Shown here piece after piece: positions 24,466 to 31,503 of a DNA stretch of 64,000 nucleotides. The stretch is from NCBI GenBank assembly GCA_900551855.1, contig URXM01000001.1, positions 124,001 to 188,000 on the forward strand, written 5' to 3'. A program made the translations under genes and the position numbers. Position 1 is the stretch's first letter; the number at the start of each line of letters is the position of its first letter. This DNA comes from an uncultured Eubacteriales bacterium. Lineage in GTDB: Bacteria; Bacillota; Clostridia; Christensenellales; UBA1242. The notes beneath the pieces were generated by a model. It made no database searches. It was not told where the DNA came from and was given only the letters and a program-made list of their open reading frames with translations.

Positions 24466-25098
24466 TTACATATAATACATTGCATATCTATCTTTGAATT
24501 TTCTTCTTCGTCTGTAAACTCTATCTACGCTTATGCCTAAAAATTCTGCTATAAGTTTAGGTTCTACTCCGTTGTAATAGAATTCAAATACTTGATATTC
24601 AAGTTTGTTCTGTATGATTTTTGAAAGTATTTCTTTAACTTTTGTATAGTCTGGTTTTTCGTTTAATATTGGTCTATCGTCTATGAGTTCAAAACATTCA
24701 TTTTCATCTACAATGTTGTTATGAAATTTTAATTCTTTTCGCAAGTACACTTGTAATACTCTAATGCAAGCATTTTTAAGATTGTCTATCTTGCCAGATT
24801 TAGACTTTGAGTTTTTGCAAAGTTCACCAAGTCTGTGCCCTATGAATTTGCAAAGAAACAAACTTGCTTCTTGGACTAAATCGTATGCGTCTGAATAGTT
24901 ATCTAGTTTCTTGTGATAGCAAATATCTTGTTTCAACTGACTTTGCAATCTCTCAACTTTTGGTGTTGCACTGTATGCATATTTCTTAATGCCTTTCAAT
25001 GCACATAGAGCGAAACATTGAGATAACTTTTCAATGTTTTCTAAGGTAATAACCGTGTTTTCATCTAAAATACCTTTTTTCTTTTTTACTTCTTTCAT
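24466..25098 (-). CDS. Sigma-factor-like or phage-type HTH regulator
   Basis: A 210-residue protein. The C-terminal 50 residues (LEYQVFEFYYNGVEPKLIAEFLGISVDRVYRRRRKFKDR) resemble sigma region 4, with a helix-turn-helix and a basic tail, like the small regulators found in Clostridia mobile elements. The middle (NYSDAYDLVQEASLFLCKFIG) resembles sigma region 2 DLVQE-type helices. A GGAG site is eight bases before the ATG. It is expressed as a single gene and may control the Rep-like operon. A true sigma activity is inference. Confidence 0.65.
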   Translation of the reverse strand: MKEVKKKKGILDENTVITLENIEKLSQCFALCALKGIKKYAYSATPKVERLQSQLKQDICYHKKLDNYSDAYDLVQEASLFLCKFIGHRLGELCKNSKSKSGKIDNLKNACIRVLQVYLRKELKFHNNIVDENECFELIDDRPILNEKPDYTKVKEILSKIIQNKLEYQVFEFYYNGVEPKLIAEFLGISVDRVYRRRRKFKDRYAMYYM

Positions 25099-25182
25099 AT
25101 ATAACTCCTTTTATTTGCCTTTTGGCACAAACAAAAAAGAGCATAGTTTGACTGAAAATTTAAAACATTAGAATCTTATATA

Positions 25183-25289
25183 CAACAAGTCAAGGAAGAA
25201 GAAATATATATTTTATGCAAAGAAAAAAGACTAAGGTAAAACCTTAATCTTAAAAGAAAACTAAAATATATATTTCCCTTGAATTGTTG
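25183..25289. other. 107-base long inverted repeat with nested hairpin
   Basis: The outer arms 25183-25215 and 25262-25289 are CAACAA.TCAAGG plus GAAATATATATTTTA, paired over 27 of 28 bases with a five-base insertion (AAGAA) in the left arm. Inside, AAGA-C-TAAGGT pairs with ACCTTA-A-TCTT around a three-base loop. No open frame explains it. It lies upstream of the sigma-like gene in the mobile island and is a candidate origin, transfer or regulatory structure. Confidence 0.75.
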
Positions 25290-25343
25290 TGAGAACTATG
25301 CCACAACCACCAGCCAAAAGGCGAAGAAAAGGAGAAAATACAA

Positions 25344-25425
25344 AAAACGGCATCGTAAAAAAATGAGAAGGCGTTTGGCAAAGAGGGTTTACCCCTTGCC
25401 AGCCTCTCATTTTAGATGCCGTTTT
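25344..25425. other. 82-base three-tier hairpin, possible structured RNA or origin
   Basis: Nested stems: AAAACGGCATC/GATGCCGTTTT (11 pairs); AAATGAGA plus GGC with GCCTCTCATTT (11 pairs, one bulged A); TGGCAA/TTGCCA, and GGG/CCC closing a TTTA loop. The total is about 31 pairs. The 3' side runs into GTTTTGTTTTG, so a plus-strand transcript might also end here. No gene explains it. It could be a structured RNA, an attenuated leader, or a single-strand origin. Confidence 0.75.
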
Positions 25426-25524
25426 GTTTTGCGGGAGAATATTTTATTAAATTGCAATATTTTAAATTGCAAGTTTTTGTTATTTTTAATTAAAAAATTT
25501 TTTGTTTTGTCAGTTTTTGCGTGT

Positions 25525-25580
25525 GTGTGCTTGTCTTTCGGTGGAGCGAAGCGACACCGACTTGTATATGGCAAGCACAC
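25525..25580 (+). repeat. Dispersed hairpin repeat, copy B
   Basis: GTGTGCTTG and CAAGCACAC form a perfect nine-base outer stem. TCGGTG and CACCGA form a perfect inner stem. Then GA faces GA around GCGAAGC, a sequence known as an exceptionally stable mini-hairpin. It matches copy A at 5648-5699 (opposite strand) in primary sequence and in the GA/GA feature. Confidence 0.65.
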
Positions 25581-25811
25581 GTCTAAATGCCAATATTTGT
25601 TACAATTGTTGTATATCAAAAAATTCAAATTGGCTGTGTTTAATTTTATTTTGAGCCCAATTAACAACAAAATTTCTATCACCGCTGATTGTTTCATAAA
25701 AAGCAGGCACTCCTGACCTAAATGAATTTTCTGTTATATAATAATTAATTTTCCATTTCATAAACATTTAAACCTTTTAAACTTTTTCTTCCCATTTGCT
25801 ACATGCCGAGT
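25581..25811. other. Non-coding remainder of the 25.1-25.8 kb gap
   Basis: Apart from the three structures listed separately, the 713-base gap 25099-25811 holds no credible gene. A long plus-strand frame from TTG 25279 runs straight through the hairpins and is rejected. The right part is plain AT-rich sequence. Confidence 0.5.
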
Positions 25812-25967
25812 TCATACAGCCTTGGTTTCCATTCCCTCTAGCATGAATTTTACAAACATGTGTAGAAAGCGACTCCCATTGAACATTGCTTCCCATCCTT
25901 TTTGATGGATTTCCAAAATACTTGCATGTGCAACATACTCTTTGTCTTGCTGGTGTTGAATTCGTAT
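25812..25967 (-). pseudogene. Small gene with ATA in the start position
   Basis: A 51-codon frame (QHQQDKEYVAHASILEIHQKG, later MFVKFMLEGMETKAV) is preceded by a perfect AAAGGAGG site four bases upstream of ATA (25967) and by a consensus-like promoter. No ATG, GTG or TTG occurs at the proper distance; ATT is a second rare option. Either an original ATG was mutated to ATA, leaving a dead or weakly expressed gene, or a rare start codon is used. No family is recognised. Confidence 0.35.
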
Positions 25968-25991
25968 ACTACCTCCTTTTTCAACAATAGA

Positions 25992-26019
25992 ATTATAACA
26001 TAAAAATTTTAAGTTACAA
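25992..26019 (-). promoter_or_regulatory. Promoter of the ATA-start gene
   Basis: On the minus strand TTGTAA is followed after 16 bases by TATAAT, with an extended TG. The ribosome site GGAGG lies about 16 bases downstream of the -10 box. Confidence 0.6.
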
Positions 26020-26063
26020 AGAAAAAGCAGTATTTTAGTGTCCATATTTTGGGACATATATTT

Positions 26064-26072
26064 TGATATAAT
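26064..26072 (+). promoter_or_regulatory. Extended -10 promoter of the DnaB-like gene
   Basis: TGATATAAT lies 23 bases before the ATG at 26095; no good -35 box is seen. It stands back to back with the promoter of the ATA-start gene. Confidence 0.55.
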
Positions 26073-26094
26073 CTATTTGCAAAAAGGAGAAATA

Positions 26095-26679
26095 ATGAAA
26101 GATAAAACTTACAATTACAATTTAATTACGCGTGAAAAGATTATCACAGAAAAAGATTTAAGTAATGGTAATTTAATTTTATTAGCAAGTAGACCTTGTA
26201 TTGGGAAGACCAAAACTTGTTGTTATTTATTTGAATATTATTCAAAGAAATATAGTTGTCTATATTTTGATTTGTCTGGTAGTTCAAGCTCATATTTTCT
26301 TGGCAACAAAGAACAAAATGGATTAATATTTGATTTTACGCCTTCTGTTGAGATGATTAAAAAAATACAAAATGGAATAAAGTATGATAATTTGAAAATT
26401 GTTTTTATTGATTATTCGCAATTGTTAACAAACACAGACAATTGGTTTTTAAATATGCTGTTGGAATTATGCTCCAACCATAAGATAGTGATAATAATCA
26501 CAAGCCAATTATCAAGAAAGATTGAAAAACGCAGACAACATTTGCCAAAATATAAAGATTTAAGAAATATTAAAAACATTTTCTATGCTTGTCGAAAATG
26601 CGTTGTGATAACTTGTCCATATGCTTACGGCGAAAGCGAAAAATACGAATTAGTCTATTTACTTTATAAAAGCAATTGA
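26095..26679 (+). CDS. Stand-alone DnaB-like RecA-fold ATPase
   Basis: A 194-residue protein resembling only the C-terminal motor of replicative helicase DnaB. Walker A is ASRPCIGKTK (residues 31-40; DnaB has GRPGMGKTA), Walker B is IVFIDYSQLL (102-111) and SQLSRKIEKRRQHLPKYKDLR (137-157) matches the DnaB 'SQLsR.ve.R..krP..sDLR' loop. The N-terminal collar domain of DnaB is absent and the motor is about 100 residues shorter than usual. GGAG precedes the ATG. It is followed by WYL-regulator and nuclease genes. A signalling or defence ATPase is more likely than a replicative helicase. Confidence 0.75.
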   Translation: MKDKTYNYNLITREKIITEKDLSNGNLILLASRPCIGKTKTCCYLFEYYSKKYSCLYFDLSGSSSSYFLGNKEQNGLIFDFTPSVEMIKKIQNGIKYDNLKIVFIDYSQLLTNTDNWFLNMLLELCSNHKIVIIITSQLSRKIEKRRQHLPKYKDLRNIKNIFYACRKCVVITCPYAYGESEKYELVYLLYKSN

Positions 26680-26738
26680 AAATATGCCGATTGTTTGCTT
26701 TTTATTGACTTTTATGATACACTTAATTTGAGGTTTTT

Positions 26739-27725
26739 ATGGCTACTGATACAAACAAAAAATTGTCAATTATATACATATATGAAATATTAAAAGAATA
26801 TAGTGATGAAAATCACTTACTTAAACAACAAGATATAATCAAGTTGATTAAGCAAATATATGATATGGATTGTGAGAGAAAATCGATCGGAAATAACATT
26901 GATTTTCTCATTGATTTAGGTTTTGATATCATTAAAGTTCCACATAAAGGTTGCTATCTTGGAGAAAGAGTGTTGGAGCCAAGCGAAGTATCGTTTATAG
27001 TTGACGCATTGTTTTCAAGTAAATCAATTAGTGGCAAGCAAGCAAAAGAGTTGTCAACTAAATTGTCAAATTTGCTTAGTAAATATCAACGGAAAAAATA
27101 CAATTACATATTTAAAGCTGATGAGGTTAACCGAACAAGCAATAAAGAACTTTTTTATAACATTGAAATCATTCAAGAAGCTATTGAAAATAATAAAAAA
27201 ATTTCATTTAATTATATAAGACCGCATTACGAAAAGGATAATCTACAAAAGGTTTATATTGTCAATCCATATTTTTTAGTGAATAATCAAGGTAGATATT
27301 ATTTAATTTGCAATTTTGATTATTACAAAGAAATTGGTAATTATAAAGTTGATTTTATTAAAAATATCAAAATTTTAGATGAAGAACGAAAACCTATTAC
27401 AAACATTAAAGGTTTTGAAAGGGGAATTGATATTTCTAAATACATAAATGAACATATATATGTGTTTGGAGATAAAACAATAAATGCTACTATAAAACTT
27501 GCTGACGACAATTCAATAACTTATGTTATGGAATGGTTTGGTAAAAACGCTAAAATATATAAAAAGAACAACACAACTTATGCTGATATTGTAAGTAGTG
27601 AAAAAGCTCTTGTCTATTGGTGCTTGCAGTATGGTGAAAGTGTGGAACTAACTGAACCAACAGAAACTAGGAACAAAATTAAAGAAAAAGTCAAAATGAT
27701 TTGTGAAAAATATGGAGAATTATAA
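26739..27725 (+). CDS. WYL-domain transcriptional regulator
   Basis: A 328-residue protein. The N-terminus is a winged helix (LLKQQDIIKLIKQIYDMDCERKSI, residues 28-51). The WYL domain covers about 140-225 with ISFNYIRP, then YIVNPYFLVNNQGRYYLICNFDYYK, and a C-terminal WCX-like region with ITYVMEWFGKNAKIY. WYL proteins sense single-stranded nucleic acid or nucleotides and often control defence systems. A weak GAGG precedes the ATG. TTGTTT and TATGAT with 16-base spacing may drive this gene, so it need not depend on the upstream promoter. It overlaps the leader of the nuclease gene. Confidence 0.88.
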   Translation: MATDTNKKLSIIYIYEILKEYSDENHLLKQQDIIKLIKQIYDMDCERKSIGNNIDFLIDLGFDIIKVPHKGCYLGERVLEPSEVSFIVDALFSSKSISGKQAKELSTKLSNLLSKYQRKKYNYIFKADEVNRTSNKELFYNIEIIQEAIENNKKISFNYIRPHYEKDNLQKVYIVNPYFLVNNQGRYYLICNFDYYKEIGNYKVDFIKNIKILDEERKPITNIKGFERGIDISKYINEHIYVFGDKTINATIKLADDNSITYVMEWFGKNAKIYKKNNTTYADIVSSEKALVYWCLQYGESVELTEPTETRNKIKEKVKMICEKYGEL

Positions 27726-27729
27726 AATT

Positions 27730-28803
27730 ATGAGATATTTAGACAATAATATAAATCTATTGCAAGAGAAACTCGATAAAGTTAAAATTACCAAGCCACA
27801 AATCAGTTTTCTTCAAGTTATCAATAGATCTATGCGTGAAGTGGTCATCTCAAAATACCTGGCTTTTTTGCTAGACGAAAGAAATACAACATTTAAAGTT
27901 CTTGAAAAAATTTTAACAAAAACTCATGAAGGAGTTGAAAAATATAATGTAAATTTTAAAGAAAGCCAACTTGAAGGGGTATATACCGAGTTCCAAATTT
28001 CAAAAAACGACCGAATAGATATATTTATTAAATATTCCAATTTTTGGATTGTAATTGAAAATAAAATTTTTACTGGAGAGTCAAAAGAAAACCAAACAGT
28101 AAAATATAAAGAAAAACTAACTAAAATAAATACAAGGAATTTGCCTATATTGTATATATATTTAAAGCCTAAAGCGAACCCCTCAAAGCCAAGTGAAAGT
28201 GCTTTTAAAGTATTAACATATGAAGATTTATATTCTATCTTAGATGCCATAAAAGAAAAAGATTTATGCCAAATAGAAAATTATAAGTTTTTACTTGATT
28301 TTAAAATTCATACAAAGGAGATATTGATGAAAATGTTTAATCTTGATACAGACGAAATGAAGTTTTATCTTGATAATCAAAATAAATTGCAAAATGTAAT
28401 AAATGCATACAATAAAAATTGTAAGCTTGTTAAAAATGCTTTGGTTGATGCTTTTAAAGATAGATTTGGATATGAGTTTGAAATTCATGAAACAAACAGA
28501 TACATACAAGTTTATAAAAAAAATTGGGATGATGGAACACATTTTGAATTGTTGTTTAAAGATGGTGAGAATTTTGAAAATATTATTTCTGAAACCGATA
28601 GAACTTTCTTCTTCTGTCTACATACAGAAGGAAAATCTCGTAACAAGTATCCTAAAATTAAAGAAAAAAGCCAAGAAGAAAAATTTAAATTTAATAGCAA
28701 TGAGAATATAATGTCATCTATAAATAGTATTGTAGATAAATTTGATAACTTATTGATTAAAAAAGATACGGAAATTATTGATTCGAATTTTACTAAAAAC
28801 TAA
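27730..28803 (+). CDS. PD-(D/E)XK nuclease superfamily protein
   Basis: A 357-residue protein. The nuclease core has Glu87 (YTEFQI), NDRIDIFIKY (Asp97) and WIVIENKIFTGE (Glu110 and Lys112), then Gln122, the D...ExK...Q pattern of the PDDEXK_4-like group. The C-terminal 170 residues are lysine-rich and of unknown fold. I chose ATG 27730 because GGAG ends 12 bases before it and it starts four bases after the WYL stop; ATG 27712 and GTG 27703 are alternatives. With the WYL regulator and ATPase it forms a likely defence cassette. Its target cannot be told. Confidence 0.8.
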   Translation: MRYLDNNINLLQEKLDKVKITKPQISFLQVINRSMREVVISKYLAFLLDERNTTFKVLEKILTKTHEGVEKYNVNFKESQLEGVYTEFQISKNDRIDIFIKYSNFWIVIENKIFTGESKENQTVKYKEKLTKINTRNLPILYIYLKPKANPSKPSESAFKVLTYEDLYSILDAIKEKDLCQIENYKFLLDFKIHTKEILMKMFNLDTDEMKFYLDNQNKLQNVINAYNKNCKLVKNALVDAFKDRFGYEFEIHETNRYIQVYKKNWDDGTHFELLFKDGENFENIISETDRTFFFCLHTEGKSRNKYPKIKEKSQEEKFKFNSNENIMSSINSIVDKFDNLLIKKDTEIIDSNFTKN

Positions 28804-28824
28804 ATTTTGATATATTTAAAAACA

Positions 28825-28858
28825 AAAAGGAACCTAACTATTTTGTGAAGTTCCTTTT
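28825..28858 (+). terminator. Terminator after the nuclease gene
   Basis: AAAAGGAAC / GTTCCTTTT form a nine-base stem with a 16-base loop, followed by a T-rich stretch. Confidence 0.7.
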
Positions 28859-28870
28859 CTTAATTTTATA

Positions 28871-28888
28871 CTAGTTTCAAAAGTTTGC
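28871..28888 (-). repeat. Right boundary sequence of the mobile island
   Basis: CTAGTTTCAAAAGTTTGC is the reverse complement of the left site at 21281-21296 apart from two extra bases. Read on the minus strand it continues TA, giving the AAACTAGTA motif also found twice at 24293-24313. Confidence 0.4.
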
Positions 28889-28918
28889 ACCCTTGCACTA
28901 TCTTTTTTTATTTTTATA

Positions 28919-30025
28919 TTACCAAACTTTGTCTCGTTTTTTGTAGAACACGATTAAAGTGATTACACTTGCTAAAATCAAAACAGAACAAATAATCAAT
29001 AAGATTAGCCAAACATAAGATTTTGCTTGTTGTTTCATAGTTGAAAGGTTTTGAACAGACAAGTTTAGTTTGTCGCTTCCGTCAGAATTTTTTATTGTGC
29101 AATAAACTGTCCATTTGCCTTCTATATCATTTGAATCGAAAACAAAACTCGTACCTGTGACTTTGTCTTCTGGCAATGACTGCCAAATAACTTTTGAATT
29201 TGCATAATTTATATTTTCATCTTTAATTTTTTGAGTTAAGACATAACTTATATTTGTTTTATCATTTCCAACAACATTCCATTGTATGTATTTTGGATTT
29301 ACATATTTGTAAGTGTCATTTGAAAGATATAAATTGAAAATATTCATAAGTTTGTTTGAGCTTGAGATAGAATACAAAATGTTTATTTCTGAAACAGGAA
29401 TTGAGTCTATGTCATCAGGCAAAATGGCGATGTAAATGTCTCCAACAGATCTTTTTATCTCAACATTGTCTTCTGTGTAAGTGTAAACAAAATCAAATTT
29501 GTAAAGTCCAAAATCGTTTCCTGTGCATCGTGTTGAAGTTTCTGTTATGTTTGCATCATCATCGATATAATAATAAAAATCAAACTGTGAAAAGGAATTG
29601 TTTGAAATTGTGCCTTGATATAAGATTTCAGGTTCAATTACACCGAGTGAAGTCTGTAAATCATCGGTTTGTATGTTTGTCAACAGAAATTGGTAATAAC
29701 TGAAAGTTTTTGTGCTGTCTTTTATAGTGGAAGTGAAACGAAATCTAAAATATTCAAGTTCGCTCCATTTAAAGCAATAATATGTTATGCTTTCTCCAAC
29801 AACTGTGGTGACTTGTCTTTCATCAAGGGGCAACGCTGTTTGAGTTCTTGAATTTGCTTCAATTGACATTGAAAAGTTGTCATCTTGAATGTTTTTTGAG
29901 ACAAAAGAATCTGCATAAGCAATATTGTTTAAAGGCAGAGTAAAAAATCCTACACCAAAGATAAGTGCAATCAAAAAAAATGCAAATATTTTATATATAA
30001 GATTTTGTCTGATTTTTGTTTTCAT
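28919..30025 (-). CDS. Membrane-anchored surface protein of unknown function
   Basis: A 368-residue protein. The N-terminus is a signal peptide (hydrophobic residues 12-33) with a likely cut after AYA. The outside part is beta-rich, with tyrosine- and serine-rich segments resembling Ig-like modules. A single helix near residues 338-360 and the tail YKKRDKVW anchor it to the cell membrane. The ATG at 30025 has no Shine-Dalgarno sequence, but TGTTAGAAT (extended -10) ends seven bases before it, so the message is probably leaderless. It sits next to the right island boundary. No function can be named. Confidence 0.7.
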   Translation of the reverse strand: MKTKIRQNLIYKIFAFFLIALIFGVGFFTLPLNNIAYADSFVSKNIQDDNFSMSIEANSRTQTALPLDERQVTTVVGESITYYCFKWSELEYFRFRFTSTIKDSTKTFSYYQFLLTNIQTDDLQTSLGVIEPEILYQGTISNNSFSQFDFYYYIDDDANITETSTRCTGNDFGLYKFDFVYTYTEDNVEIKRSVGDIYIAILPDDIDSIPVSEINILYSISSSNKLMNIFNLYLSNDTYKYVNPKYIQWNVVGNDKTNISYVLTQKIKDENINYANSKVIWQSLPEDKVTGTSFVFDSNDIEGKWTVYCTIKNSDGSDKLNLSVQNLSTMKQQAKSYVWLILLIICSVLILASVITLIVFYKKRDKVW

Positions 30026-30119
30026 CAATATTATTCTAACATAATTTTATAATTTTTAAAAATAAATTGAAATAATTTTAAAATAATAATTTTACATCTC
30101 AATTATAATGGTTTCTTTG

Positions 30120-30148
30120 TTGACAAAAAAAATAAATGATTTTATAAT
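30120..30148 (+). promoter_or_regulatory. Perfect consensus promoter giving a leaderless mRNA
   Basis: TTGACA, 17 bases, TATAAT, then six bases and the ATG at 30155. All 12 consensus bases match; the start site must be at or next to the A of the ATG. Confidence 0.9.
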
Positions 30149-30154
30149 ATTTCT

Positions 30155-30988
30155 ATGGAAATTGATAACGAATTGGAAATTGAAGTAAACGAAAATCAAA
30201 TCAGTTTTGATTTTTTGCAAAATATGGAAAAAGAGCCTTTGCAACAAGCAGAAAATTATGAATGGGTTGCAGATGAGACTTTGGTCGTCATTATAAAAGC
30301 CAAGGGAGATATTTCACCTAATTTTGACATCTGTGGCAAAAAGATGATTGATTGGGTTGCTCTTGCGACTTCTGGTTGCACACAAAAAATTATTGAAGAG
30401 CCTGATGAAGAAAACTTGTTGCAAACAATAAAAGATTTATCTGATGGCTACAACTTTGTTGCCGTTTTTTATAGTGATACTCCACTTTTGAAAAAATCCA
30501 CTTTTTTGGAGATTATGGATTATTTTTCAAAACGCAGAATGAATGTTTTAAAACTTGTCAGAGGATATGTTTTTAAAACAGAATATTTGCAAAATGCGAA
30601 AATGCTTTTGTCTACAACTGTTGAAGAATTTGATAAAGAAGATTTTACTATTGTAAATTCTTCAAAAAAAGCTTCTTTTGCTTTCAAAATTTTGAATAAC
30701 AGAATTTTGAATTATCACAAAGAAAGAGGGGTTGTTTTCTTTGGGGAAAACACAATTTTTATTGATGCAGATGTGGAAATTGAAGAGGGCTGTGTGATCT
30801 ATCCAAACAACATCATCAAGGGCGAAAGTTATATTGGGAAGAATGTAATTTTGGAAAGTGGAAATTATATTTTTGACACAATTGTTTGCGATGAAGCTTT
30901 TGTTTGCCAAAGTTATTTGGAAAAAAGTAAGGTAGAAAAAGGAAAGGTTGTTGGACCTTTTGCGAAACTTATAAATCAAAAAATTTAA
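30155..30988 (+). CDS. Degenerate GlmU-like protein
   Basis: A 277-residue protein with the layout of bifunctional GlmU but much shorter. The N-terminal half resembles a nucleotidyltransferase (LVVIIKAKGDISPNFDICGKKMIDWV), yet the normal LAAGxGTRM loop and its catalytic lysine are lost. The C-terminal 90 residues are left-handed beta-helix repeats (FIDADVEIEEGCVIYPNNIIKG, YIGKNVILESG). It lies directly before pth and mfd, matching glmU in the Bacillus glmU-prs-ctc-pth-fin-mfd order, which supports the origin. It may be inactive as a pyrophosphorylase or act on another sugar. Confidence 0.6.
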   Translation: MEIDNELEIEVNENQISFDFLQNMEKEPLQQAENYEWVADETLVVIIKAKGDISPNFDICGKKMIDWVALATSGCTQKIIEEPDEENLLQTIKDLSDGYNFVAVFYSDTPLLKKSTFLEIMDYFSKRRMNVLKLVRGYVFKTEYLQNAKMLLSTTVEEFDKEDFTIVNSSKKASFAFKILNNRILNYHKERGVVFFGENTIFIDADVEIEEGCVIYPNNIIKGESYIGKNVILESGNYIFDTIVCDEAFVCQSYLEKSKVEKGKVVGPFAKLINQKI

Positions 30989-30999
30989 GGGGAATTTTT

Positions 31000-31503
31000 A
31001 TGAATATCGTGGTTGGACTTGGAAATCCTGATGACAAATATAAAAACACATATCATAATATCGGTTTTGATGTAGTTGATGCCCTAGCAAAAAAGTTGGG
31101 CATTTCTTTTGATAAAAACAAATTTAAAGCTCTTGTTGGAGAAGGAACTTTGAACGGAGAAAAACTTTTGATTGTAAAACCTCAAACCTACATGAATTTG
31201 AGTGGTGAGTCAGTCGTTATGCTTAAAAACAAATTTAAAGATGCTCGTATTTTGGTCGTGGTTGATGATATTGATTTGCCAAAAGGAAACATAAGATACA
31301 GAGAACATGGTTCTGCAGGCACACATAATGGGCTTAGAAGCATTGTTTCTTACATTGGTGAAGATTTTGAAAGAATCAAAGTGGGTATAGGCAGAGATAT
31401 AACTATGGATCTTGCTGACTATGTCCTTTCAAAATATGATAAAAATGTTTTTGCACCAATTATTGATAAAGCAGTAAACGAAATTTGCGAGAGATTGTCT
31501 TAA
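31000..31503 (+). CDS. pth: Peptidyl-tRNA hydrolase
   Basis: A 167-residue enzyme, a little shorter than the usual 185-195. The signature VGLGNPDDKYKNTYHNIGF (catalytic His19) and KPQTYMNLSGESV are clear, with VVDDIDLPKG and GSAGTHNGLRSI following. It frees tRNA from stalled peptidyl-tRNA. GGGGA lies before the ATG. The stop TAA overlaps the mfd start by one base (TAATG), so the two are translationally coupled. Confidence 0.95.
   Translation: MNIVVGLGNPDDKYKNTYHNIGFDVVDALAKKLGISFDKNKFKALVGEGTLNGEKLLIVKPQTYMNLSGESVVMLKNKFKDARILVVVDDIDLPKGNIRYREHGSAGTHNGLRSIVSYIGEDFERIKVGIGRDITMDLADYVLSKYDKNVFAPIIDKAVNEICERLS

Noticed and set aside
25525..25580. Hammerhead or other known small ribozyme
   Set aside because: The GA/GA pairs are suggestive, but the CUGAUGA and GAAA core segments are absent.
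25279..25716. 145-codon open frame starting at TTG
   Set aside because: It reads straight through two large hairpins, has no ribosome site, and its sequence is a basic run followed by hydrophobic noise.
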